Source: a virus
Reading direction: 5' to 3' (one strand)
DNA length: 28,431 bases
Virus record (IMG/VR): IMGVR_UViG_3300027974_000129
Coordinates: 1-28,431 of that record
Both the position numbers and the translations under genes were made by a program. A model generated the notes under the pieces. The model did not search any database. It worked only from the letters and a program-made list of their open reading frames with translations, and was not told where the DNA came from. Positions 21,524 to 28,431 of this stretch are shown one piece after another. Within the stretch, counting starts at the first letter, position 1; each line of letters opens with the position of its first letter.

Positions 21524-22364
21524 AATTTAGAAGTGTGGTGTTGATAGTTTTACAGTTTTGTGGCCCCAGTGCTTCGTCGCAGAACTCCAGCAAATCCATT
21601 AGTTGATAGTTTAACATGAGTGCATCAGCTCCAAAAGCATTCAAATTTTGAATATACTTGTATTTGCTGGAGATAGGCATGTTGGCAATAATGTCATAAG
21701 TACTACCGTAGGCGTCTACCAATGACTGAGCCTTTTTAGGACCTACTCCCGGAACGCCACGAATATTGTCGCCAGCGTCCCCAGTAAGACATTTAATACT
21801 AATATGATGTTCAGGACTGTAGTCATAGTGCTCACTCCAATTTTCCCAAGTAATTTCCTTGCGTGTAACGTAACTGAATCGCATTACGTCCTCACTTACT
21901 AACAGATCCCAATCACGGTCTGAAGATATTAAGACAACTCTATCAAAACCTAACTTTTTACGATTCTTAACTATGTAGGCAGCAATATCGTCGGCCTCAC
22001 ACTTCTCAAAACGGAACAGTGGGTGCTTTGAGTTGGTCTTGTAGTAATCCATTACACGATTGAATTCTGTAAAGAACCGTTCAAATGCCAGTTGCTCTTC
22101 TGGAGTTTGTTGGTCAAACTTGTCTTTGCGGTTCTGTTTGTAGTCAGGATAGATACCTTTACGGTAGCTACTACTGCCACTGTCACAAGTTAAAATAATC
22201 CTACCTGCTTTATAGCTTTTACGTAGGCTGTCTACTGTTCTCACATAACTGTCGAGAAAGTCGGTGTCACCGCTGTGTTTCCACCGAAAACCCAAGTTTA
22301 GGCAATCCACAATGATGGCAGTGTTGGGTTCTAGTTCTTGCACTTTGTTAAATTCAATACTCAT
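21513..22364 (-). CDS. rnh: 5'-3' exonuclease / flap endonuclease (RNase H-type)
   Basis: 283 residues. FEN superfamily markers: D20 (IIVDCLNL), D61 (TCDSG), the R68-K69 and YK helical-arch region (66-80), E123, D125, D126 (CEADD), D149 and D151 (SSDRDWD), and D196 and D199 in GDAGDN, followed by the helix-hairpin-helix GVPGVGPKKA (203-212). It corresponds to T4 RNase H / T5 exonuclease: it removes RNA primers and flaps on the lagging strand. It has its own promoter at 22388-22416 whose -35 overlaps the stop of the upstream gene. Shine-Dalgarno is weak (AAGATATAACC). Confidence 0.94.
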   Translation of the reverse strand: MSIEFNKVQELEPNTAIIVDCLNLGFRWKHSGDTDFLDSYVRTVDSLRKSYKAGRIILTCDSGSSSYRKGIYPDYKQNRKDKFDQQTPEEQLAFERFFTEFNRVMDYYKTNSKHPLFRFEKCEADDIAAYIVKNRKKLGFDRVVLISSDRDWDLLVSEDVMRFSYVTRKEITWENWSEHYDYSPEHHISIKCLTGDAGDNIRGVPGVGPKKAQSLVDAYGSTYDIIANMPISSKYKYIQNLNAFGADALMLNYQLMDLLEFCDEALGPQNCKTINTTLLNYAN

Positions 22365-22387
22365 GGTTATATCTTAGTTAATTTACT

Positions 22388-22416
22388 ATTATACAATATT
22401 GAATACTGAAATTCAA
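22388..22416 (-). promoter_or_regulatory. Internal promoter for 5' nuclease, dut and nrdJ
   Basis: Minus strand TTGAAT (22411-22416), 17 bp, TATAAT (22388-22393), then AGTAAA. CAATTTGTATG lies upstream. The -35 box overlaps the TGA of the 22413-22865 gene, so its position is fixed by the coding sequence on one side. The transcription unit is the nucleotide and primer-removal block. Confidence 0.8.
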
Positions 22417-22865
22417 CATACAAATTGCGGATGTTCCAGTTTGATCCACTCTTCTAACGCTGCCACATAGAACTCAAAACCGTTGCGGCTTACATACATA
22501 AATGGCAGGTGTGAATTAGGCATTAGTTCAAAAGCACAAAACATTTTGCTGCGATCAAACTTGAAGATCAACAATGGTTCTCGGTTGACTTGATCTGCTT
22601 GACGTTTGCACTGTTCCCACCAGTGAAATAGCTGTGGAACTTTGTCTGTTAAGATCTTGCTGGTAATGTGGTCGTCTTGATAGTGCTTTACTTCTATGCA
22701 AAATACGTTGCCAACACCTGGAAGGTAGAGGTCGCCTTTCATCAAGTGTTTGGCATCCAGTGCACCACTACCAGGAGTGCGCTGCCAATCTAAACCGGTA
22801 AGATCCTTTAAGGTCTTTTTTACAGCAGTTTCTGCTCTGCTACCTTTGTCTCTACTATCAACCAT
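22413..22865 (-). CDS. Hjc-like PD-(D/E)xK nuclease, putative Holliday junction resolvase
   Basis: 150 residues. N-terminal KGSRAE (7-12; E12), then GSGALDAKHLMKGDLYL with D45, and C-I-E-V-K-H (E58, K60): the E...D...ExK order of Holliday-junction resolvases of the Hjc type. RT-PGSGA before the catalytic D is also typical. It overlaps the Rad50-like gene by 8 bases and ends at the promoter for the 5' nuclease. In T4 this step (branch resolution before packaging) is done by gp49, an unrelated endonuclease VII; here an Hjc-like enzyme would take its place. Resolvase activity is inferred; a different role in branched-DNA cleavage is possible. Downstream half (70-150) has no motif I recognise. 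Confidence 0.78.
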   Translation of the reverse strand: MVDSRDKGSRAETAVKKTLKDLTGLDWQRTPGSGALDAKHLMKGDLYLPGVGNVFCIEVKHYQDDHITSKILTDKVPQLFHWWEQCKRQADQVNREPLLIFKFDRSKMFCAFELMPNSHLPFMYVSRNGFEFYVAALEEWIKLEHPQFVC

Positions 22866-24657
22866 TATCTATCCTAGAAATGTTGTTTTGTTTTACCACT
22901 GTGATCTTTTCTAGGAGAGGATGAGTAAAGCCGTGTGATATAACAAATGTGTTTAGGTACTCTTCTCGCAACAACACTTCTACCAACTTTTCCTTGCCTT
23001 CAAGATCCAAGTTCTCGATGGTTTCGTCCAAGATGAGCAGATTTATGCGTGTATTGCTCAAACTCTGCATCAGCTTACGAATACCCAGTAGTGCTGCTGC
23101 ATTAACTCTGGCCCTTTCGCCGCCGCTCAGTGCCAAGATTTCAATGTCTTTGCCGTGGTCTGTGATAACTACGTTCAATTTATCACTGCCTGCAATTCTA
23201 AATCCTAGCTGAAAACGGCCGCCACTTAGTTCACCCAAGTATTCATTAGTGGTAGACTCCAAGTCCTTCACTAAGCATTCAATTTTGTAAGCCACCAAAC
23301 CCGTAGGGCTAAATGTCTTCACCAATACTTGCAGTGTAGATAGTCTGGCACTAGCTTCTTCTAGTTCGTTTCTGTGTACGACTAGACTGTCTTCCATCTC
23401 TTCTAACTGACCTAAAATAACTTCAACTTTTGCATTGTGAGCAATTGCTTTACTGTTATTGTCAGCGATCTTTTTGATGGTATCCTTTACTTGCTGTATA
23501 GAGAGTTCTGTAGACTTAATAGTTTGTTCCAGAGTCTTTTTATCCAGTATTTCACTAGCAATACTGGGATCATACAGAGCATGGTATTCTTCGTAGAGCT
23601 CTTTGGTTTCGTTGAGCTTTTCCCACTCTTTGACCTCGACTTCTAAATTTCGGATCAGGGCTTCGAGTTCTTGAACTCTGACACTAGCATAGCTCTTGGA
23701 AGACCTTTGCTCTTCTAATAGACTATCAATCTTGTGCTTGTCAATGTCCTGTAGGCACGTAGGACATACACTACCCAGCTTACCCATCTTGGAAATAAAG
23801 CCGTCACAATCTTTGACAGTTTTAGCCAATTCAATTTTTTCGCGAGTATACTCGGGTATTTGACTACCGGGTTTTGCGCCGACAGGTTTAACTACCAGAC
23901 CTTCCAACAGCTCTTTGTACTTGTTGTTTTGTACAATAGTTTTATTTTTTGACTCTATATCTCGCAAACTGTCCCTGACTTCTTGACAGGTTTCTTCCAG
24001 TTCTTTTGGCTGATCTGGTACTGGTTGTACCTCTTGTTTGGTCAAGTCAGCAGCTCGGTATTTCTTTAGCCAGTCGTCACAACTTGCTATTTTTGCATTT
24101 GCAGTAGTAACAGCATTGTCAACACCCTTAGCCAAGTCCTTGAATACGTCCCCCAACTCTACATACTTTGTCAAGTTGAGTAAGTCAATCAAAAACTTTT
24201 TACGGTTGCCATCGGTTGCTGTTAAAAATTCTAAGCTAGCGCTGCTACTTTGATAAACAATCTGACAAAATGTCTTGTGATCGTACCCGACGAGTTCTTC
24301 AACAGTCTTGTAGGTAGCAGTAGAGGTATGGCTACTAATGTCTTCGCCGTCACACGTCAATTTAACAGTTTGTGTGGTACCACGTACTGTTTTGACAACA
24401 TAATTACTGCCAGCTTTGTCAAATTCCAGTTCTATAGAGTAGTTCTTGGCTTTTACATTACGATTTAGAATGTCTGCCTTTTTAATACCCTTAGAATTTT
24501 TGTTGTATAGTACTTCTTCTAAGATAAGTGCTATACTACTCTTTCCGTGTCCGTTTTTGCCTACAATTTGCGTTAGTGGAGAACTGGAAAAATCTAGTTC
24601 GTTATTTTCACCATAACTAAAGAGATTGCTCCACTTCATCTTTTTCAGGATGATCAT
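22858..24657 (-). CDS. 46: SbcC/Rad50-like ATPase, T4 gp46-like
   Basis: 599 residues from the ATG at 24657, in a 4-base ATGA overlap with the glutaredoxin stop (a GTG two codons upstream is also possible). Walker A GKNGHGKSS (33-41); two long coiled-coil arms around a zinc hook CPTC (about 298-301); ABC signature LSGGE (510-514); Walker B LLILDE (540-545). With the SbcD-like subunit it forms the MR complex that processes DNA ends for recombination-dependent replication. In T4 the homologues are genes 46 and 47. The order 47-(glutaredoxin)-46 is kept with a small gene between. Confidence 0.95.
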   Translation of the reverse strand: MIILKKMKWSNLFSYGENNELDFSSSPLTQIVGKNGHGKSSIALILEEVLYNKNSKGIKKADILNRNVKAKNYSIELEFDKAGSNYVVKTVRGTTQTVKLTCDGEDISSHTSTATYKTVEELVGYDHKTFCQIVYQSSSASLEFLTATDGNRKKFLIDLLNLTKYVELGDVFKDLAKGVDNAVTTANAKIASCDDWLKKYRAADLTKQEVQPVPDQPKELEETCQEVRDSLRDIESKNKTIVQNNKYKELLEGLVVKPVGAKPGSQIPEYTREKIELAKTVKDCDGFISKMGKLGSVCPTCLQDIDKHKIDSLLEEQRSSKSYASVRVQELEALIRNLEVEVKEWEKLNETKELYEEYHALYDPSIASEILDKKTLEQTIKSTELSIQQVKDTIKKIADNNSKAIAHNAKVEVILGQLEEMEDSLVVHRNELEEASARLSTLQVLVKTFSPTGLVAYKIECLVKDLESTTNEYLGELSGGRFQLGFRIAGSDKLNVVITDHGKDIEILALSGGERARVNAAALLGIRKLMQSLSNTRINLLILDETIENLDLEGKEKLVEVLLREEYLNTFVISHGFTHPLLEKITVVKQNNISRIDNG

Positions 24658-24902
24658 TGACACCCCAAGAACTGTTTTAGTTGAGGCAGCCCACCAACAT
24701 AGTAATCACCAACAAAGATTTGAGGCACACTGCGGGCATCTGGTACCAGTTCTAATAGGTCTTGTTTAGTCCAAGTACTATCGCCGCCAATCTTGCGTAC
24801 TTCTACTGTATAGCCTTCTCTTTTTAGTAGAGATATGGCAATATTACAACCCATACAATTTTCTTGACTAAATACGACGGCATTAGTTGAGTTTATGTTC
24901 AT
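24654..24902 (-). CDS. Glutaredoxin
   Basis: 82 residues, the usual size. Active site CMGC (C16-C19) after the first beta strand (AVVFSQENC), the cis-proline V-P (59-60) in SVPQIFVG, and a GG pair (70-71) for glutathione binding. Phage glutaredoxins usually serve as reductant for ribonucleotide reductase, so it probably works with the reductase at 19222-21078, although class II enzymes more often use thioredoxin. It is sandwiched between the two subunits of the MR nuclease, overlapping the SbcD-like gene by 20 bases and the SbcC-like gene by 4, so its expression is tied to recombination genes. Confidence 0.93.
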   Translation of the reverse strand: MNINSTNAVVFSQENCMGCNIAISLLKREGYTVEVRKIGGDSTWTKQDLLELVPDARSVPQIFVGDYYVGGLPQLKQFLGCQ

Positions 24903-25839
24903 TGTCTCTTAGTTCCTTTAATGCTTTTTCTATTGCGTCTTCATTTAAGTTTAATACATAACGCAAGTATTCACCAACTTCTTCACTCAGCGTTAGTTCT
25001 GGGGCCAGGATGAGCGCTGTGTCGGTTTCTCGACGAACAATCTTTTTGTCGATCAATTCGTTATCTTCTACACCACTCAATTCGCTCATGTCGCCCTCAA
25101 CTTCATACACTGTGTGGTGGTAGTCTGTGGCAGTCATTGGCTCGCCTGCTTTGACAGTCTTACGTATCAATTGTGGTACTTCTATCTTCTTCCAAACATG
25201 ACTGAGAGTATCAATATCCACAATAATAACGCCGGTGTCGACAAGACCACGGTGAAAGCTAGTGGTAACGGGACTACCAGGGTAAAGAATATTACGCTGG
25301 CAATTGTCGTAACTGTGAAGGTCACCGGCGAGAACCATGTCCCACTGGTCAAAGATTTCCAAATCAACTTCGGGTTTAACATGTGGTGGAATCTCTCCTC
25401 TAACGTGAGTGCACAGTATACGATTTTTACGTACAAAGCTGGCAGGATCTTTTTCAAAGTCTTTTAGCCGGTTGTAGGGTATAATGTCTACAAATTGGTC
25501 ACTGTAGTAGTCATCAACAACGACCACACTTTCATTGATCTTGTTAGTAACTGTTTTAAGACTGGTCAAAAAAGTAGTATTACGCTTGACTGCTTCGTGA
25601 TTGCCACTGTAAATATAGGTAGGAATACGGCAGCTGGCCACAAAATCAAAGTAGATTTCTAGCTCTTCCATGTTGGGTAGCTTGTCAAATACATCACCAC
25701 CAACAATCATTAAATCACATTCTTTTTGCAGTTCCCACATCTGGTCCATCATGAGTTCGTATCGATTACGAGCCCAGTCTGTTGGAACGTTTTTCTGACC
25801 TAGTTTAATGTGCAAATCCGCAGTAAATAGTATTTTCAT
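24883..25839 (-). CDS. 47: SbcD/Mre11-like nuclease, T4 gp47-like
   Basis: 318 residues, GAGGAA 2-3 bases before the ATG at 25839. Calcineurin-type metal sites: DLH (D8, H10), GGDVFD (D49), GNHE (N80, H81), H145 in CTHVRGE, and GDLH (H175). The C-terminal third (about 230-318) is acidic and helical, as expected for the region that binds the coiled coil of the ATPase. Mn-dependent 3'-5' exonuclease and endonuclease working with the SbcC-like partner. The gene begins 15 bases past a terminator, with no promoter visible in between, so transcription presumably comes from readthrough. Confidence 0.95.
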   Translation of the reverse strand: MKILFTADLHIKLGQKNVPTDWARNRYELMMDQMWELQKECDLMIVGGDVFDKLPNMEELEIYFDFVASCRIPTYIYSGNHEAVKRNTTFLTSLKTVTNKINESVVVVDDYYSDQFVDIIPYNRLKDFEKDPASFVRKNRILCTHVRGEIPPHVKPEVDLEIFDQWDMVLAGDLHSYDNCQRNILYPGSPVTTSFHRGLVDTGVIIVDIDTLSHVWKKIEVPQLIRKTVKAGEPMTATDYHHTVYEVEGDMSELSGVEDNELIDKKIVRRETDTALILAPELTLSEEVGEYLRYVLNLNEDAIEKALKELRDNEHKLN

Positions 25840-25853
25840 AGTTCCTCAGTGAG

Positions 25854-25889
25854 AAAAGCCCCTAAGAGGTTTATATCTTAGGGGCTTTT
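25854..25889. terminator. Terminator between SSB and the recombination nuclease
   Basis: 14 bp perfect stem (25854-25867 with 25876-25889), 8-base loop, with T tracts on both sides. It starts 2 bases after the SSB stop (minus strand) and would cap SSB transcripts while letting some polymerase through to the 46/47 genes. Confidence 0.92.
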
Positions 25890-25891
25890 TG

Positions 25892-26524
25892 TTAACCTAG
25901 TTCTTTAATAGATTCTGGATCTACACTCTCGTCTTCAGCAGCACCGGCCACTAGCTTTTCTAGCGCAGCCTTTACTTCGTCTGGTGTGGGACGAGGAAAC
26001 TTTGAGTCAATGTCTTCTGCTTTATCTGCCAAGGCCCTTTCATCTGCTGTCAATGCGCGACGCTTGCACTTCAATACTGACAGATTGTACTCTACATTAA
26101 ATGGCAGAGGTCCGGTCTTGCTACGCTTGAATACAACATCCCAACCATCATCGTAGTGGGTTGGGTCGCCCAGGTCTTCGGCCGCACTAAGAATCTGCTC
26201 AAACAGCTTCTTCTTCAGGTTAAGAGCCTTGACCTTGCCGTCCTTGGGATCGATACAGTTGATTGAGTAAGCCCAGCTGCACTTCTTGTCAGAGAAATAA
26301 GCAGGAACATGGTCCACTTCTGAGTTTGTAAACTTCTCTTTTTCACGATCAAAAGCGAGACACTCGATTGGAATGTCCTTGTTGTTGGTGCCCTTCAGCC
26401 AGTACACATATCGTGGCAACACACCACCGATTAGACGGACACTATTCTCGCCCTCCTTGTACTCATAAGCCTCAACGGACTTCTTAACTGCCTTGCCTTT
26501 GGTTTCGCCAAACTTTAGAGCCAT
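25892..26524 (-). CDS. Single-stranded DNA-binding protein, gp32-like
   Basis: 210 residues; GAGGAA 7 bases before the ATG. A conserved core (about 30-155) carries 'RLIGGVLPRYVYWL', 'KKCSWAYSINCID', 'LNLKKKLFEQIL' and 'YDDGWDVVFKRSKTGPLPFNVEYNLSV', a set seen in T4 gp32-type proteins. C55, C82 and C90 could be zinc ligands, but the pattern is not the T4 His-x-Cys set. The last 20 residues are acidic (AAEDESVDPESIKE), like the partner-binding tail of SSBs. It protects ssDNA and recruits replication proteins. It has a 41-base overlap with the preceding gene. Confidence 0.8.
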   Translation of the reverse strand: MALKFGETKGKAVKKSVEAYEYKEGENSVRLIGGVLPRYVYWLKGTNNKDIPIECLAFDREKEKFTNSEVDHVPAYFSDKKCSWAYSINCIDPKDGKVKALNLKKKLFEQILSAAEDLGDPTHYDDGWDVVFKRSKTGPLPFNVEYNLSVLKCKRRALTADERALADKAEDIDSKFPRPTPDEVKAALEKLVAGAAEDESVDPESIKELG

Positions 26525-26906
26525 TGTAAATTTCCTCGTATTTAAATTTGATTAGATTGGTTTCAATAATTAATAATGGATTTCTTTTCAATTTCTCCAA
26601 GAGGAGATCAGGAAAGAACGATCTGTCTAGTGTTATTACGCTATGTGTTTTATAGAGGAACCAGTCACGCCTTCCTGCCAGTCTTATGTATTGTGTTCTG
26701 TAACCAGGGTCTATGTTTTCTAGGTTCAATACAGGATCAGGATTCAGTATGTAACTGGTACCTTTAAGCGATGATTTACTAGGTTTATATTTAGATGTAG
26801 ATTTAGAGGGGATGCTGCCACGGTGATGATAGTTAAGCAGTGCTAGGAATTTATCTGGGTCACCTGCAGCTTCCCGCTCTAAAATCTCCAAATTAAAAAA
26901 TAAAGC
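26484..26906 (-). CDS. Hypothetical protein overlapping SSB gene
   Basis: 140 residues from the ATG at 26906, with AAGG 6 bases upstream; a longer frame starts at a TTG that I do not favour. I do not recognise it. N-terminus has 'FFNLEILEREAAGDPDKFLALLNYHHRG', then a Ser/Lys-rich segment (35-55) and 'YRTQYIRLAGRRDWFLYKT', 'FFPDLLLEKLKRNPLLIIE'. Overall basic, no membrane segment. It shares a 41-base overlap with the SSB gene and a promoter at 26930-26958; in T4-like phages this neighbourhood holds accessory replication genes (such as helicase loader 59 or 33), but I see no clear match to them. Confidence 0.55.
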   Translation of the reverse strand, partial: ALFFNLEILEREAAGDPDKFLALLNYHHRGSIPSKSTSKYKPSKSSLKGTSYILNPDPVLNLENIDPGYRTQYIRLAGRRDWFLYKTHSVITLDRSFFPDLLLEKLKRNPLLIIETNLIKFKYEEIYNGSKVWRNQRQGS

Positions 26907-26929
26907 CATTATTTGCCTTAAGAACAACT

Positions 26930-26958
26930 ATTATAGCATTTCTACTTTGTGTGTGCAA
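26930..26958 (-). promoter_or_regulatory. Promoter for the 26484-26906 gene and SSB
   Basis: Minus strand TTGCAC (26953-26958), 17 bp, TATAAT (26930-26935), preceded by AAATAAATTTTGAC. Transcription start would lie about 15 bases before the ATG at 26906. Confidence 0.83.
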
Positions 26959-26976
26959 GTCAAAATTTATTTTGCC

Positions 26977-28287
26977 TTACAGCTTCTCTACTGCCCAGCC
27001 CTTGTCCATATAGAAACCAAGTCTGAGTGCTGCCTGACGGCGTTCTGGTCCACTGGCAAATGCTATATCTAATACCACTGGATCGGGTTTGTCTGGGTGT
27101 AGTCTCATGATTCGTCCAATTATTTGTTCTAAGCTAATTGGATTTGAGGTAGGCACGGCCAGGATAACGCAACTAAGTCTGTTGACAGAGATTCCTTCGG
27201 AAAAGATCTGGCGGGAACCAGCAACGCACACCTTTTTGCCACACTCAAGCTCTTCGATGATGTCCTTACGTTGTTCGTATGTTGTGGACCCTGTAACAAG
27301 CGCGCAATTTTCTCCAACTTTGTCCTTTACTTTCTCTAAAAACTCGGTTCGGTCTGCTACTACTAACACACTATGCCCGTGACTGATCTGTATTTTAGCC
27401 ATCGACGCAATAAAGGTCTGATAGTCCTCGTCGTATAGTAGGTGGTTGATCTTTTCTACCCAAGTGCCATCGTTTTTTAGGTGAAGACCTGTGTTGACAA
27501 TCTTTACGACCGGATTTAAGGTATGAGCCTGTGGTGGTCTATAAATCTTATCGCCAAAGTAGTCACGAAACACTATATGCTTGCCATCAGTACGCTCCAT
27601 TGTACCACTCAGTGCAATACGATAACGACTGTACATGCCATCTATCAAACTGCTGAAAGTATCGGCCGGCACATGGTGTGCTTCGTCTAAGATGATTGTA
27701 CCAAACTCTTTGCTCAATACAGCCATGTGCTTGGTAACAGTTTGAATATTGCCAATTACCACAAAGTGGTCTTCAATATCAAACTCACCACTGCCAATCA
27801 CACCAGGTGTTAGACCGTATAAGCTTTCTACTTCGCCTACCCACTGGTCTCGTAGAAAGGTGTTGTGTGTGATTACCAGTGTTTTTTGACCCAGTTTGCG
27901 TGCCAAGTGTAGTGCGGTAAAAGTCTTGCCCCAGCCCACTAGGGCGTTGATAAAGCAAGTATCGTCTATCTGATCGTATATTGGCTGTTGACTGTCGCGC
28001 AGAGGAAAACGTGGGTTAGGAAAGGGAACTTCGTGAGTTACACGCTTGTCTAACACCTCATACCCTTCTGGTATGAGGTCCAATCGACCCTGTGGCACAC
28101 TAACAATGTCTTTGGGTAACACCTTGTAGTTCTTGATAGTCTCAATCTTTTTAGTCTTGCCCTTATTGCCGCCTTTCATTTCGATACGATAGGTCAAGGC
28201 CTCCATGATTTGTTTTAGGTGGTCATGGTCTCTGGGTTTAAAGTATATTCGATTGCTTACTATTGCTTTGGGTTTGTCCGTTGTCAT
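26977..28287 (-). CDS. uvsW: UvsW-like SF2 DNA helicase
   Basis: 436 residues. SF2 motifs in order: Walker A VGWGKT (117-122), Ib region, DEAH (201-204), SGT (227-229), the C-terminal RecA fold with 'VLVVADRTE', and motif VI QIIGRIMR (388-395). Length and order fit T4 UvsW, which unwinds D-loops and R-loops and drives branch migration, switching replication from origins to recombination. The first 100 residues match no motif I know. ATG at 28287 overlaps the stop of the preceding gene (ATGA). It is followed by the 50-base promoter-bearing element seen also after the reductase gene. Confidence 0.9.
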   Translation of the reverse strand: MTTDKPKAIVSNRIYFKPRDHDHLKQIMEALTYRIEMKGGNKGKTKKIETIKNYKVLPKDIVSVPQGRLDLIPEGYEVLDKRVTHEVPFPNPRFPLRDSQQPIYDQIDDTCFINALVGWGKTFTALHLARKLGQKTLVITHNTFLRDQWVGEVESLYGLTPGVIGSGEFDIEDHFVVIGNIQTVTKHMAVLSKEFGTIILDEAHHVPADTFSSLIDGMYSRYRIALSGTMERTDGKHIVFRDYFGDKIYRPPQAHTLNPVVKIVNTGLHLKNDGTWVEKINHLLYDEDYQTFIASMAKIQISHGHSVLVVADRTEFLEKVKDKVGENCALVTGSTTYEQRKDIIEELECGKKVCVAGSRQIFSEGISVNRLSCVILAVPTSNPISLEQIIGRIMRLHPDKPDPVVLDIAFASGPERRQAALRLGFYMDKGWAVEKL

Positions 28288-28430
28288 ACCATTCTTACCG
28301 TGTCCGGCAGTTTGTCTTCATACAAACCGTACAGCAAATAACCAGTACCCACCAATAACAATCCAGCATATTTTGTGTGTTGGTTTGGCGCGTGCAAAAC
28401 TTTGAATCTGGTTCCAATGCCCTGAACTTC
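28284..28430 (-). CDS. Membrane protein, C-terminal part (partial)
   Basis: Frame open from the window edge with no ATG before the end; the last 48 residues are visible. One hydrophobic segment (YAGLLLVGTGYLLYGLY) near the C-terminus and a short polar tail (EDKLPDTVRMV). It ends in a 4-base ATGA overlap with uvsW, so it belongs to the same unit. The function is unknown. Confidence 0.65.
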   Translation of the reverse strand, partial: EVQGIGTRFKVLHAPNQHTKYAGLLLVGTGYLLYGLYEDKLPDTVRMV

Positions 28431-28431
28431 T

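Noticed and set aside
26543-26570. TTGAAA upstream of the SSB gene with a weak TAAATA
   Set aside because: Start of transcription would fall in the Shine-Dalgarno, leaving no ribosome site; the 26930 promoter explains expression.
1-28431. CRISPR array, tRNA, insertion sequence, integrase, reverse transcriptase/DGR
   Set aside because: I looked for regular short repeats with spacers, cloverleaf-like folds, transposase or recombinase motifs and a reverse transcriptase near the variable fibre; none could be supported.

Overview
This window looks like a piece of a tailed double-stranded DNA phage (Caudoviricetes), not a bacterial chromosome. Virion fibre genes, lysis genes and a T4-like replication and recombination set are packed with 1-40 bp gaps or overlaps, with no host metabolism and no tRNA or rRNA. 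The host cannot be named from sequence. All seven promoters I can see have sigma70-like -35/-10 boxes, so transcription by the RNA polymerase of a Gram-negative host is likely. The body of the genome is rather AT-rich; one fibre cassette (about 4570-7540) is clearly more GC-rich.

Layout. (1) Positions 2-16009, plus strand: late genes. A partial, Ig-containing tail tip/fibre gene ends at a terminator. A promoter then drives a small baseplate/tail adaptor, a DxxN-repeat protein and a small virion protein. After a double hairpin comes a fibre with a C-terminal S74 chaperone and its small satellite genes, ending at a second terminator. A second promoter, built like the first, drives nine structural genes (several paralogous), then a holin candidate, a GH24 endolysin and phoH, ending at a bidirectional terminator. 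(2) Positions 16046-19144: an accessory zone with two GIY-YIG homing endonucleases on the minus strand. Between them lie a plus-strand pair of genes with its own promoter and a 48-codon minus-strand gene. (3) Positions 19222-28430, minus strand, read from right to left: a membrane protein (partial), UvsW-like helicase, an unknown protein, ssDNA-binding protein, Mre11/SbcD-like nuclease, glutaredoxin, Rad50/SbcC-like ATPase, Hjc-like PD-(D/E)xK nuclease, a FEN/RNase H-type 5' nuclease, dUTPase and B12-dependent ribonucleotide reductase.

How the genes fit together. The minus-strand block makes and protects DNA: the reductase, dUTPase and glutaredoxin supply clean dNTPs, the 5' nuclease removes primers, and UvsW, SSB, the 46/47-like pair and the Hjc-like nuclease form a recombination-dependent replication module. 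The plus-strand block builds the adsorption apparatus and lyses the cell. The most informative signals are the foreign receptor-binding cassette with a visible right-hand junction and a truncated gene; a family of promoters with identical 17 bp spacing and an AT-rich box upstream of -35; two duplicated intergenic regulatory cassettes; and several proteins built from tandem repeats. I found no CRISPR array, insertion sequence or integrase. No stretch longer than about 200 bp lacks a gene.
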